Below are positions 54,601-62,372 of a stretch of 64,000 nt of DNA, piece after piece. The notes under the pieces are model-generated. The model had not been told where the DNA came from. It searched no databases and saw only the letters and a program-made list of their open reading frames with translations. Both the position numbers and the translations under genes were made by a program. The DNA is from CAYQZD01 sp964421875 (lineage in GTDB: Bacteria; Electryoneota; Tariuqbacteria; Tariuqbacterales; Tariuqbacteraceae). Within the stretch, counting starts at the first letter, position 1. Each line of letters opens with the position of its first letter. The stretch lies in assembly GCA_964421875.1 (NCBI GenBank), contig CAYQZD010000001.1, forward strand, positions 59,718 through 123,717. Direction: 5' to 3'.

Positions 54601-54726
54601 CGGAAGCGGTTGGTTCGTGCCGCTTTCAATCACTTTACCGGTGATTTTCCCGGTTACAGCGGAAAAGGCAAGAGTGGTTGGAAGCAGGAACAGAACCAGG
54701 AACAAGACGCGGCTTATCCCTTTCAT
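51628..54726 (-). CDS. TonB-dependent receptor with carboxypeptidase-regulatory domain and acidic Ca-type repeats
   Basis: A 1032-residue outer-membrane receptor, starting at ATG 54726 (MKGISRVLFLVL) with AAGGAGC upstream. After the signal peptide come a CarboxypepD_reg-like domain (about 25-110, GKVIESGTNQPLPGVNV), a plug domain (VNLTAGTVGNNFRGGRATEV, DGASIMDPVYG) and the barrel, ending in an aromatic strand (IRLGMAFQF). Extracellular loops near residues 360-400, 440-455 and 495-570 carry repeated D-x-N-x-D/N-G motifs like dockerin/EF-hand calcium loops. It imports an unknown ligand with TonB energy and heads the secretion cluster. Confidence 0.92.
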   Translation of the reverse strand: MKGISRVLFLVLFLLPTTLAFSAVTGKITGKVIESGTNQPLPGVNVVVEGTTFGSTSDLDGYYFILNVPVGVYKLKASMVGYNPVVVDKIVVTSDLTTTFDFSLEQATLELETVNITAERPMIQKDVTASRTIKTAQDMVAMPVDNIFEVVNLTAGTVGNNFRGGRATEVVYLVDGASIMDPVYGQRRGSVPSDAVEELSTETGGFSAEYSNAQSGIVQMVMKEGTERLSGSIRYKTNDFGSNDFSGKEGLKDFQASLGGPVPFSKSLPGHGMKFFGAVELYDTKNFFPNEDSTSYSYSGKLTYNITGKHKLALSGFWNDQDYTRYRHLWNRTSKEDLWFDGDDFFDNADSLGSPQTWVGNGQVDTEDLNHNGMLDPGEDLNGDGEIQTEDLNHDRRLTEYNMLEHTPIYERTTNKFSATWTHNLSARTFYELQVDRFFTKLHSNINERINEDANGNGILDLEIWIPIDYLADVQDTISGNIIYDNRSRPDLATAFFIDYNGNGERDYEDLNGNCVWDWNAYGRDTDLFRDDDDDEFVDASSEDLNGDGFLQPWEDVNENGRLDRDCFTWEEVVKQLSNDDKDEDGFYRYGSAGGVYNRARWYNYDRTRWHAKGTVFSQLNQYHQIKTGLEGEFLEIFDHEVDYASGGNVYGQNYTERPYILGVFAEDKMEFKGMVLRLGLRYDVLAANFENHPTDITDPVTDPSLGGEIKDPTSVPTKTYLSPRFSVAFPFTTKDKLRFNYGKYIQWPPMERLFENTNYDFSGAFPRIGNPNLDPEITTLYEVGWEHMLYYNLVLSAVGYYKDISGLTDVRQVFYDPRNWYGLYYNIDYGNVRGFELSLDKRGTWLSGSINYTYSVAKGKSSSPYQNYITVWAGDIIPTTEQYLDWDQRHMVNGNVMFRIPRGAKEYSWLQDSGVNIIGQYGSGRPYTYAPRAGNEIVENNKRLPWTIRFDLRFDKRFNLSERTSLLAYLQVDNIFDRKNVDAAYFQQGGDSGDSIDPAWYAVLDDMDGQYNDPKVWENERTIRLGMAFQF

Positions 54727-55393
54727 AATAAAGCTCCTTTTATATTTGAATATTATAAACTGATTCAAAACTATGAGCAGGTTCGGAGTTATTCGTTATT
54801 TGATTGCTCTGAAGCGGTTGCAAAGCAGGACTCAGGGAATGAGGAATCGGTTGTGTGTCGAAGGCAAGCGAATCGGATGCAGTCAGGTTATCTATGCTGG
54901 ACGCATAACAATTTAAGAAAACAAGACATAATTGTCTATCCTCCCCTACTCTCTCCTCGCGGGGACAATAGAAGCGCATAAGGATTACACACTAAATTAA
55001 TTAAACCGACCTTAATGCCTCCCGATAAAGATAACAAAAAAAATCTATGGCGTTAGTTATCCGTCTTAAATAATATTGTTTTTTTTTGATAAAGTCAAGT
55101 GAAGATGGAATTAAATTCCCATTTTCAAACTTAATCTGCATCGAATTAATAATGAACCTGAGCTTAAACCAGATAATACAATTATTAAGCTAACCTGTTA
55201 ACGCGTTTGTAACAGTTTACCTATACGAAATTATCCTCAAACTGCCGTCATTCCGGCTTGTCCGGAATCTGACAGCAGGAGAATCTTAGGTTCAGATTCC
55301 CGACGCGCTTTCAGCCGTACGGCTGACGGGAATGACAAAACAGCAAAACACTTCAATAACCTAAAGTGATGAAAGCGTTAAGAAAATCAATCT
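54727..55393. repeat. Intergenic, upstream of the TonB receptor
   Basis: AT-rich. Upstream of the receptor start only the ribosome site is clear. Near the lar side are two palindromic repeats: GTCATTCCGGCTTGTCCGGAA (about 55247-55267) and GATTCCCGACGCGC..GCCGTACGGC..GGGAATGAC (about 55294-55337). No gene or promoter could be placed with confidence. Confidence 0.6.
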
Positions 55394-56557
55394 TTAATAT
55401 ACAGAGGTCCCCGCGGACAGCGTGACCTCCCTATAGACCTCAATCAGGGGGATATTCTCCTTGTCCGCGATTTTACGGCAAACCTCGTACTCAGGAACTA
55501 CCCGCCTGGTTCCATCGATTTCCACCCACTTAGCGGTAACTAAACCCCAGCGGGTATCGACATCGCAGGTTCCCCTCTGGAGTTTGATGCGGTTCACCGG
55601 GCGCCACCGCAGACCGATGGTGGTGCTCTGCAGGAAAAGTTCGGCGGCGACCGGATCCAGTTTGGCACGGGGCAGGGTGGCGGTCACTAAATGCCCCGGA
55701 CGGCCTTTTTTCATCGTAACCGGAGTGAAAAACACATCCATCGCTCCGGCTTTGAAAAGGCGCTCCATTATATAAGGCAGGATTTCCGGATTTATATCGT
55801 CGATATTGGCTTCGAGCACGATTTCGTCGGGAACCGGAGGCGCCTCGTCCTGCAGCAGCCAGAGCCTGAAGTATGAAGGGAGCCCTTCTAATTCCCGCGT
55901 CCCTGCTCCGAGACCAGTTTTTTCGAAGATGTGCGGCATAGAGGAGAGCTGACCCAGTGAGCAGGCGGTGAGGATTGCCGCGCCGGTGGGGGTTGTGAGT
56001 TCGCCGCGGAGGTCGATTTTACGGAAGCGAAAGCCCTGAAGGAGTCGCAGGGTTGCCGGGGCTGGCAGGGGCAATACGCCGTGGGCGCTGTCCACCGTCC
56101 CCGAGCCCAGGATGAAGTCTGAAAGGTAGAAACCATCGGCTTTAAAGTATTCTAATCCCACTGCCGCGCCCACGATATCGGCGATGGAGTCGGCGGCGCC
56201 CACTTCGTGGAAGTGAACGTTTTCAGGATTCACATTATGCGCCGCTCCTTCCGCTTCAGCCAGCCGGCGGAAAATTTTCACCGATGTCTTTTTGACTTTA
56301 GGTGACAGTTCGGAGGATTCTATCATCTCCCGGATTTGAGCGAAAGTTCGATGATGATTCTCTTCCGCTTTGACGACATCGAGTTTGACGCAGGCGATTC
56401 CGCCTCGGTCGATCCGTTTCGCTTCGAACTTAAGCTGGGGCAGACCGAGTTTATCCACCTCGGCGGTGAGGTGGTCCGGCGGGAGTCCGCAGTCTATCAT
56501 CGCGCCCAGTATCATATCTCCGGCGGCGCCGCCAGCCATATCGGCGTATAATTTCAT
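55394..56557 (-). CDS. larC: Nickel-pincer cofactor biosynthesis protein LarC (nickel insertase)
   Basis: The 387-residue CTP-dependent cyclometallase inserts nickel into the P2TMN precursor. Family start KLYADMAGGAAGDMILGAMID, a His-rich region (VHFHEVGAADSIADIVGAA), GELTTPTGAAIL and ANIDDINPEILPYIMERLF are all present, and the C-terminal domain continues through KMGRPGHLVTA-like sequence without the frameshift seen in some lactobacilli. Its start overlaps the larB stop by four bases; it is the last gene of the operon. Confidence 0.95.
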   Translation of the reverse strand: MKLYADMAGGAAGDMILGAMIDCGLPPDHLTAEVDKLGLPQLKFEAKRIDRGGIACVKLDVVKAEENHHRTFAQIREMIESSELSPKVKKTSVKIFRRLAEAEGAAHNVNPENVHFHEVGAADSIADIVGAAVGLEYFKADGFYLSDFILGSGTVDSAHGVLPLPAPATLRLLQGFRFRKIDLRGELTTPTGAAILTACSLGQLSSMPHIFEKTGLGAGTRELEGLPSYFRLWLLQDEAPPVPDEIVLEANIDDINPEILPYIMERLFKAGAMDVFFTPVTMKKGRPGHLVTATLPRAKLDPVAAELFLQSTTIGLRWRPVNRIKLQRGTCDVDTRWGLVTAKWVEIDGTRRVVPEYEVCRKIADKENIPLIEVYREVTLSAGTSVY

Positions 56558-57222
56558 TTTTCCTCACCCGGATTGAGCAATGCGAGGATTTTCGCGGCGA
56601 GGATTGCCGCTCCGTATCCGTTGTCGATATTGACCACACCGATTCCTCCGGCGCAGGATGTCAGCATAGTGAACAGTGTGGAAAGCCCTCCCAGGTTGAC
56701 ACCGTATCCTACGGAGGTGGGGATGGCGATGACCGGATTTTTTGTCAGCCCCGCCACTACTCCCGGCAGCGCTCCCTCCATCCCCGCAACCGCGATAATC
56801 ACGTCGGCGCTCTTGATTTTTTCCTGGTGCGCCAGCAGGCGGTGGACTCCAGCCACTCCGCAGTCGCCGACTTTATCCACCCGGAAACCGAAGAACCTGA
56901 GGACGCCGCCGCATTCTTCAGCCACGGCGTCGTCGGAAGTCCCGGCGGTGACGATAAGGGCTTTGCCCTTTTTATTCACTTCAGGCATTGCGCCCGCGAT
57001 GAAATACCCTCCCGTTTCATCGTAGAGCAAGTCATCGAAGCGGCTTTTAAGTTTTAGGGCTTTTTCCGGTGTAAGCCGGGTTCCCATCACCGGCTGGTTC
57101 TTTTCTTGGAAAGCCTGGATAATATCGGCGATTTGGTCCGCGGTTTTGAATTCGCAGTAAACAACTTCGGGGAAACCGGTCCTACCGCCGCGGTCGAAAT
57201 CGATGTCTATGGGATGATTCAA
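56554..57222 (-). CDS. larB: Nickel-pincer cofactor biosynthesis protein LarB (NaAD carboxylase)
   Basis: The 222-residue protein carboxylates and hydrolyses nicotinic acid adenine dinucleotide at the start of pincer synthesis. Its C-terminal half resembles the PurE fold: VTAGTSDDAVAEECGGVLRFFG, VIIAVAGMEGALPGVVAGL and PTSVGYGVNLGGLSTLFTML. The N-terminus (DRGGRTGFPEVVYCEFKTADQ) is the LarB-specific region. It overlaps both larE and larC by four bases. Confidence 0.95.
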   Translation of the reverse strand: MNHPIDIDFDRGGRTGFPEVVYCEFKTADQIADIIQAFQEKNQPVMGTRLTPEKALKLKSRFDDLLYDETGGYFIAGAMPEVNKKGKALIVTAGTSDDAVAEECGGVLRFFGFRVDKVGDCGVAGVHRLLAHQEKIKSADVIIAVAGMEGALPGVVAGLTKNPVIAIPTSVGYGVNLGGLSTLFTMLTSCAGGIGVVNIDNGYGAAILAAKILALLNPGEEK

Positions 57223-58001
57223 TTCGCCCCTCCCGTCCTGTATCCTCTAATATCGAGGGTTATATGTTTAAAACCCATTTGGGAGAACCTCACCGTTATA
57301 GATTCACTTTCGTTCAATATCCGGAGTATATCTTCCTTTTCGACTTCGATGCGAGCCAGGGCTCCGTGCACCCGGCAGCGGACTTGAGTCACTCCCAGAG
57401 AGCGGATGAAATCTTCGGCGCGGTCGATGGTTTTCAGCAGTTCCCGCGAAACCTCCGCCCCGTAAGGGAGGCGGGTAATAAGGCAGGCGTTGGAAGGGTG
57501 GATGTGCTCTTCCAACCCGTGAGCAATCATATAATGCCGTATCTGCACCTTGCCCAGGCCGAATTCGAGGAAGGGTGAAAAGACTTCCAGCTCCTTCAGC
57601 GCCCGCATTCCGGGGCGGTAGTCGGATTTGTCGTCGTGGTGGGTGCCGTCCACTATCAGGTCCGCTCTCATCTGAGCCGCTTGATGTTTCAAGGCGGAGA
57701 AGACTCTCCTTTTGCAGTAATAGCAGCGCTGGCTGTCGCCGCGCCGGACTTCGTCGGCTTCCAGGGGATCTGCGGGAAGGAAGATATGTTTTATTCGGTT
57801 TTCCCGGCAGAACCTTTCCGCGCGTTTCAGTTCCGAGGCTGGCATATGCGGTCCGGCGGCGGTGACGGCGGTCAGCTCAACTCCGGGGACGCGGCTGAGG
57901 AAATGCGCCAGCGCGGCGCTGTCGGTTCCGCCGGAAAGGGCGACGAGAACCGACCTGCCCTGGAAAAATCGAGTCATTTGCTGGAAAACGTCATGAGGCA
58001 T
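57219..58001 (-). CDS. larE: ATP-dependent sacrificial sulfur transferase LarE
   Basis: A 260-residue PP-loop enzyme that adenylates the pyridinium dicarboxylate and gives up a Cys sulfur. PP-loop SGGTDS at 23-28; RCYYCKRRV (Cys93, Cys96) and NACLITRLPYGAEV, in which Cys173 aligns by motif with the sacrificial Cys176 of Lactiplantibacillus LarE. Presence of that Cys argues for the classical sacrificial type rather than an iron-sulfur LarE. It sits between the ECF transporter and larB. Confidence 0.93.
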   Translation of the reverse strand: MPHDVFQQMTRFFQGRSVLVALSGGTDSAALAHFLSRVPGVELTAVTAAGPHMPASELKRAERFCRENRIKHIFLPADPLEADEVRRGDSQRCYYCKRRVFSALKHQAAQMRADLIVDGTHHDDKSDYRPGMRALKELEVFSPFLEFGLGKVQIRHYMIAHGLEEHIHPSNACLITRLPYGAEVSRELLKTIDRAEDFIRSLGVTQVRCRVHGALARIEVEKEDILRILNESESITVRFSQMGFKHITLDIRGYRTGGAN

Positions 58002-58030
58002 AATCTAACCGTAAAAAGGACATTGTATTG

Positions 58031-58738
58031 TTACACCAATTCCGCCCGCCGCAACAATTCCTCATCTCCTAAAATCTCCTCCACGCCGGCGTCCGCAATG
58101 ATTTCCCCGCCAGCCATCAGAACCGCCCGCTGAGCCAGCTTGGGAAGATTGTAGATGTCGTGAGTGACAATGACCTGAGTCCCGCCTAAAGCCTGAAGCA
58201 GGCTTATGATTTCCGATTTGCCTTTGGGGTCCAATCCGCTGGTGGGTTCGTCCAGAGCGAGCAATTCCGGTCTCATAGCAAGAACACTCGCCAGCGCCGC
58301 CCGGCGCTTTTCGCCGAAACTCAGATGGAATGAACCTTTCCCGGTTTTCCCGTCAAGACCGACCTGATTCAGGGTCTCCCGGACTCGCTCCTCGATTTCA
58401 ACATCGCTGAGTCTCATATTCCGGGGTCCGAAGGCGACGTCGTCGTATAGGGTGGGACAGAAGAGCTGGTCGTCGGGACTCTGGAAGACAATTCCCACCT
58501 TGCGGCGGATTTGGCGCAGACTTTTCTTGGTCAGAGGAATTCCGCCGACCTCGACTGCTCCTTCAGTGAAGAGCAAACCGTTCAGGTGGAGCAGGAGGGT
58601 CGATTTTCCCGCGCCGTTGGCGCCGATAATCCCCACCTTTTCGCCGGGGAAAATGTCGAGGGAAATCCCATTCAGCGCCTGCGTGCCGTCAGGGTAACGG
58701 TAGGACAAATCCTTAATACGGACAATCGGCTCCATCAC
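58031..58738 (-). CDS. cbiO: ECF-type ATPase subunit for Ni/Co uptake (CbiO/NikO)
   Basis: A 235-residue ABC ATPase: Walker A GANGAGKST, Q-loop FQSPDDQLFCPTLYDDVAFG (typical of energy-coupling-factor ATPases), signature LSFGEKRRAALASVLAM and Walker B LLALDEPTSGLDPKG. It powers the CbiMNQ-type importer. It overlaps cbiQ by four bases and is 29 bases from larE. Confidence 0.95.
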   Translation of the reverse strand: MMEPIVRIKDLSYRYPDGTQALNGISLDIFPGEKVGIIGANGAGKSTLLLHLNGLLFTEGAVEVGGIPLTKKSLRQIRRKVGIVFQSPDDQLFCPTLYDDVAFGPRNMRLSDVEIEERVRETLNQVGLDGKTGKGSFHLSFGEKRRAALASVLAMRPELLALDEPTSGLDPKGKSEIISLLQALGGTQVIVTHDIYNLPKLAQRAVLMAGGEIIADAGVEEILGDEELLRRAELV

Positions 58739-59499
58739 GCTACCGCCAATCTGACCGCGATTAACGCCGCTATCCCCGCAATCAGAGCCGCTGTGTCTTT
58801 TACGGCGAGGGATTTGGAGACGTCGCCGATACCAGCGGCGCCGCCCCTGGCAGACATCGCCAGATACACTCTTTCGCCCCGCTCATAACTGCGAAGGAAG
58901 AGCGTTCCCAGCAGACTGCCGATAATCTTAGTTTGCGCCAGCCACCGCCCGCGATAGAGCCGGGAATCTAGCGCTCTTTTCATCCGGTGCGCCTCGTCGA
59001 TGATGACGAAGATATAACGGTAGAGGAAGCTCAGCATATCGATAAGCAGAGCCGGGGCTTTAAGGCTGCGAAAACCACTTAATAGAGCGGGAAAGCCAGT
59101 GGTGGAAAGGAGCAGGATGAGGGCGATCACCGCGGTATAGGATTTTATCACTACGTTCCAAAAGAGGAGCAGCCGCGCCGGACTCACCTCCGCGCCGATT
59201 CCCAGGCTGACGCCCCCGGTTTGCTCGCCGGTGTCGATGAAGGGGATGAAGGCTGAGACCATAACGGCGAAGGGAATCACCACCAGCGATTTGCGCAGGA
59301 GGTGTCCCAGAGGCACTTTAGACAGGCTCCAGACCGCCGCCAGCATTCCCAGATAAAGGAAAAAAGCCTGGAAGTGGTGCGCCGGGGTGCTGACGCAGGT
59401 GATTATCAAGAGGAAAAAGAAGGCGATTTTCACCCTGGCGTCGAGGCGGTGAACCAGGCTGTCCCGGTCGGAATATTTGTCAAGGAAGTCGTGATGCAC
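58735..59499 (-). CDS. cbiQ: ECF transporter transmembrane subunit (CbiQ/NikQ)
   Basis: From the GTG at 59499 (VHHDFLDKYSDRDS) this is a 254-residue membrane protein; the start follows one base after the TGA of the preceding gene. The longer frame to 59640 only re-reads that gene. CbiQ features: RLDARVKIAFFFLLIITCVS, then RYIFVIIDEAHRMKRALDSR with the coupling A-R-G helix and YLAMSARG. It transmits ATP hydrolysis to the substrate-specific subunit CbiM. Confidence 0.92.
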   Translation of the reverse strand: MHHDFLDKYSDRDSLVHRLDARVKIAFFFLLIITCVSTPAHHFQAFFLYLGMLAAVWSLSKVPLGHLLRKSLVVIPFAVMVSAFIPFIDTGEQTGGVSLGIGAEVSPARLLLFWNVVIKSYTAVIALILLLSTTGFPALLSGFRSLKAPALLIDMLSFLYRYIFVIIDEAHRMKRALDSRLYRGRWLAQTKIIGSLLGTLFLRSYERGERVYLAMSARGGAAGIGDVSKSLAVKDTAALIAGIAALIAVRLAVA

Positions 59500-59500
59500 T

Positions 59501-59815
59501 TCAGTTTCCCTGAATATGGTGGCTGCGTTTGCGTTTGAGCAGTCTTCCGGCTCCCCATCCCAAAGCGAACAGGACGATGGTTCCGGCGGCTCCGGCCAGT
59601 CCGGTGGCAAGGCGGGAATTTCCGACTCCGGGGACTTCATAGTCAGGGGCAGGGGAGGCGGTCCAGGTTTCCGCGCCTTCGGAGGAGTCGATGAAGCCGA
59701 GTTTTTCCGCGACCTTCTCCAATCCGTCAGGGTAGTTCGAGGCGTAGGGGGAGAGGAAAAAGGCGACGATGAGCGCCGCTAATAAACCCAGCCAGATGTA
59801 GCTTTTACCCTTCAT
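59501..59815 (-). CDS. PDGLE-domain protein, CbiN-like subunit
   Basis: A 104-residue protein with two membrane spans. The periplasmic loop begins SPYASNYPDGLEKVAEKLGF, which is the PDGLE signature, and a second span (TIVLFALGWGAGRLL) follows. Such proteins replace or accompany CbiN in Ni/Co ECF importers and help load the metal into CbiM. It overlaps cbiM by four bases and abuts cbiQ. Confidence 0.93.
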   Translation of the reverse strand: MKGKSYIWLGLLAALIVAFFLSPYASNYPDGLEKVAEKLGFIDSSEGAETWTASPAPDYEVPGVGNSRLATGLAGAAGTIVLFALGWGAGRLLKRKRSHHIQGN

Positions 59816-60489
59816 TTGCTCCCTCTATGCAATACCGCGGTTCCGATTTGGGATTTAGCGAGGGCGTATATCAGGTCGGGGCGGAATTTGAGCGCCATCG
59901 AGGCTACCGCGGTGGTGATAATCGCTTCGCCCAGGCCTATAATCAAATGCACACCCACCATCGCAGGTAAGACCAGCTTGAAGGGCGAGGTTCCCGACAC
60001 CGCAAGTTCCAGCGCGCAGGCGGCGGAAGCCATCACCACCGAAGCCCAGGAAGCGGTGAAGAGCGCAGCGGTGAAACCGGCGTCAGTCTTGGGCAGGAGC
60101 GCGCGCACCGCGGCGAAAATTCCGTAGCCGCCGACTCCGGCGACAATCCCCATATTGAAAATGTTAGTCCCCAATGCGGTGAGTCCGCCGTCGGCGAAAC
60201 CGAGGCATTGCACCAGCAAAACCATCGCCATAATCAAAACCGCTGACAAGGGTCCCATCAACACTGCCGCTAAAACTGCGCCCAGGAAATGTCCGCTGGT
60301 GCCTCCGGCGACAGGGAAATTTATCATCTGAGCGGCGAAGATGAAAGCTGCTGTCACGCCAATCAGCGGGATTTGTTTCTCCGAAAGGTCTTTACCCGCT
60401 TTGGCCAGGGCTAAGCCCACTGCGGCGGAGGAAACGGCGTAGGCGGCGGCGTTGATTTCGCCGGCTATGAATCCATCGGGGATGTGCAT
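59812..60489 (-). CDS. cbiM: ECF transporter substrate-binding permease CbiM/NikM
   Basis: From the ATG at 60489 the protein starts MHIPDGFI, the exact N-terminus that binds Ni or Co through the amino group and His2 in this family; the frame extends 12 codons upstream but that would mask the metal site. The 225-residue chain has about seven hydrophobic spans, FPVAGGTSGHFLGAVLAAVLMGP and DGGLTALGTNIFNMGIVAG. It recognises the metal. Nickel is favoured over cobalt because the operon continues into lar genes. Confidence 0.95.
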   Translation of the reverse strand: MHIPDGFIAGEINAAAYAVSSAAVGLALAKAGKDLSEKQIPLIGVTAAFIFAAQMINFPVAGGTSGHFLGAVLAAVLMGPLSAVLIMAMVLLVQCLGFADGGLTALGTNIFNMGIVAGVGGYGIFAAVRALLPKTDAGFTAALFTASWASVVMASAACALELAVSGTSPFKLVLPAMVGVHLIIGLGEAIITTAVASMALKFRPDLIYALAKSQIGTAVLHRGSK

Positions 60490-61242
60490 ATTACTATAAT
60501 AGTTTGAAAGTTTGCAAGTTAGCAAGTTTACAAGTCGAAAAGATTTACCGCTGAAGGTTAAAAATTAATGGCTATTCTCCATTTTAGTTGCAATTATCCA
60601 GTACAGATCAAAGCTGGGGCATTAGCCAAAAAAGACTTGCTTGTCATTCCGAGCGAAAGCCGGAATCCAGTTTTTTTTTAAAGAGATTTTCCTGGACTCC
60701 CGCTTTCGCGGGAGTGACAACGTTTTGAGAATTAATCAGCAGAGCAGCGAGCAATAATCCGCAAAGCAAGAGATTTTGCAACTAATTTGGAGATGAACAA
60801 ATTAATATTGGAACAAAATTCACCGGATATGATGGAAATAATGAATCCGAACTCACCGTAAGCGCTGGTAAAACAATGGAGTCGGGATGGTCTCCATCCC
60901 GACATTTTCATTCCGTCAAAACAAACGTAGAACAATTCATAACCAGTTAAGTCAGGTCTTCAGAGCAACGGAGACCTGATTTGATTCAATGGCAGGTCAC
61001 ACCCGCATAAAGCGTGCAAGACCTGCCGGAACAACAAGATTAAGTTAGCTAAAAAATCGGTATTTTTCAAGATATTGAGATTCCATTCATAGACGACATA
61101 TTTTCATCTATATCATAGAAGAAGTTTTTTTGAAAACCTTACAACCTTTTGCCACAGTATTCGTCTAATATAATAGAAGACGGTCTTTGAAATATAGTCG
61201 GTTATAGATTATCCACCAATAACAAATCCGGAGGAATGAATC
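60490..61242. repeat. Divergent intergenic region between cbiM and the small peptide gene
   Basis: Contains a GAAAGTTTGCAAGTTAGCAAG-phased tract immediately upstream of cbiM (about 60497-60537), GTCATTCCGAGCG..GCCGGAATCC (about 60644-60668), GGACTCCCGCTTTCGCGGGA (about 60694-60713) and a GTCAGGTCTTCAGAG..GGAGACCTGA repeat (about 60952-60979). TATAAT at 61169-61174 could be the -10 of the downstream peptide gene. I see neither a cobalamin riboswitch box nor a NikR-type dyad upstream of cbiM. Confidence 0.6.
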
Positions 61243-61455
61243 ATGTTGAGGAAAATTGCTGCTGTGTTGATTATTCTAACTTTTGTCGGTGTGGTTTTCG
61301 CATCGCCCGGTGGGCAATGCTGGCAGCCTGCCGAAAAGAAGTCGGAGATTTTCAACCGCGCCAGCCCTAAAAAGCTTATCGATTGGAACATGGTGTTCAC
61401 GGGGCTGCTTCCGAAAATCGTGGTGCGTCCCACATCCGCCATCATTATTAAATAA
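61243..61455 (+). CDS. Small secreted peptide of unknown function
   Basis: A 70-residue protein with CCGGAGGA eight bases before the ATG, a clear signal peptide (MLRKIAAVLIILTFVGVVFA, cut before SPGG) and a 50-residue mature part containing one Cys, QCWQPAEKKSEIF, and ending LPKIVVRPTSAIIIK. It is followed by an intrinsic terminator, so the gene is a small separate transcription unit. I recognise no family. Candidates are a periplasmic or secreted peptide, or a precursor. Confidence 0.7.
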   Translation: MLRKIAAVLIILTFVGVVFASPGGQCWQPAEKKSEIFNRASPKKLIDWNMVFTGLLPKIVVRPTSAIIIK

Positions 61456-61530
61456 GCAACCATAATCTAAAAAACGAAGGGTCAATTCCAATGAGGAGAG
61501 AATATCGACCTAAACGCCGACCAGCCTGAA

Positions 61531-61565
61531 AACCTCCTGAGCATAGGCTTCAGGAGGTTTTTTTT
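61531..61565 (+). terminator. Intrinsic terminator after the small peptide gene
   Basis: AACCTCCTGA (61531-61540) pairs perfectly with TCAGGAGGTT (61549-61558) around an 8-base loop, followed by a run of Ts to 61565. It lies 75 bases after the peptide stop codon. Confidence 0.92.
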
Positions 61566-61931
61566 ATCCTGAAAATAGCGGCAGCGCATCCCGCGAGCCG
61601 TAAGTTTTCATGTTTTATTGTGCGATGCTTCGCGAAAAGAAACCATCGAATGATGGTTTGTCCTTCCCGCGCCTTTTCCCACCTATTAGAATCTATCCTT
61701 GATTAATTGTTTAAACTTCGGTATATTTTATCCTGAAAATAGTCTTCAAGTCAACAAGTCTGCAAGTCAGAAAGCTAAAACTGTGTGCTGCAGAGTCTCC
61801 GCACTCTGCAGCATTTCCTCGTTCCCACGCTCCTGCGTGGGAATGCAGGCAAGCGACCGATACATTTCCCTGCTAAGTTATCAAAGGTGCGGCTTTTAAG
61901 GATTTAATCTATTCTAATTAATGGAGTCGTC
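61566..61931. repeat. Intergenic repeat mosaic before cytidine deaminase
   Basis: The approximately 100-base block (CTGAAAATAGCGG, CGCGAGCC, TTTTCATG, TTCGCGAAAAGAAACCATCGAATGATGG in pieces) occupies about 61567-61665, matching 52-160 and 2391-2490. TCCTGAAAATAGTCTTC and AAGTCAACAAGTCTGCAAG follow (about 61731-61765), then GCTGCAGAGTCTCCGCACTC (about 61785-61804). Confidence 0.7.
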
Positions 61932-62333
61932 ATTACAACAGAAGAGCTAATCGAGGCGGCGCGGAATACGCTGCGTTTCGCACGAGCCGGTTACTCCGGC
62001 TTCAAAGTGGGAGCTGCGATTGAAACCGCCGAAGGTGAAGTGTTCACCGGATGCAACATCGAATCCTCCTCCTACGGGCTGTCGGTGTGCGCGGAAAGGT
62101 GCGCGCTGTTCAAGGCGCTGTCCTCGGGGGCAGAGGATTTCAAGCGGCTGGCGGTGGTGACTGAAGGAGGCGCCCCGGTTCCCCCCTGCGGCGCCTGCCG
62201 GCAGTTGTTATGGGACTATGCCCCTGATATAGAAATCATCCTGGCCGGCGCCAGCGGCGAAATCCGGCGTTTAAGTTTGCGGGAGCTGTATCCCCGGCCT
62301 TTCGGCGGTGAGGCGCTGGGGTTGAAACGATAA
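61932..62333 (+). CDS. cdd: Cytidine deaminase, apparent AUU start
   Basis: The 133-residue reading covers a full cytidine deaminase: N-terminal helix TTEELIEAARNTLRFARAGYS, GFKVGAAIE, zinc/catalytic CAERCALFKAL (Cys-Ala-Glu) and PCGACRQLL (two zinc Cys). Family homology continues upstream of the first ordinary start (GTG 62007) for about 25 residues, almost to the ATT at 61932, which has TGGAG five bases before it. No ATG, GTG or TTG exists in this frame between the upstream stop and 62007. Either ATT is used or the first base differs in reality. The enzyme deaminates cytidine and deoxycytidine in nucleoside salvage. Confidence 0.85.
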   Translation: MTTEELIEAARNTLRFARAGYSGFKVGAAIETAEGEVFTGCNIESSSYGLSVCAERCALFKALSSGAEDFKRLAVVTEGGAPVPPCGACRQLLWDYAPDIEIILAGASGEIRRLSLRELYPRPFGGEALGLKR

Positions 62334-62372
62334 ACATTTTCATAGCTTGAGAATTAGTCATTATTTTTAGAT

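Noticed and set aside
60490..60700. Cobalamin riboswitch or NikR operator upstream of cbiM
   Set aside because: I found neither the conserved cobalamin-box bases nor a GTATGA-N16-TCATAC-like dyad; nickel control, if present, uses something else.
61921..61947. ATG at 61921 as the cytidine deaminase start
   Set aside because: It is out of frame with the deaminase and reaches a stop after eight codons.
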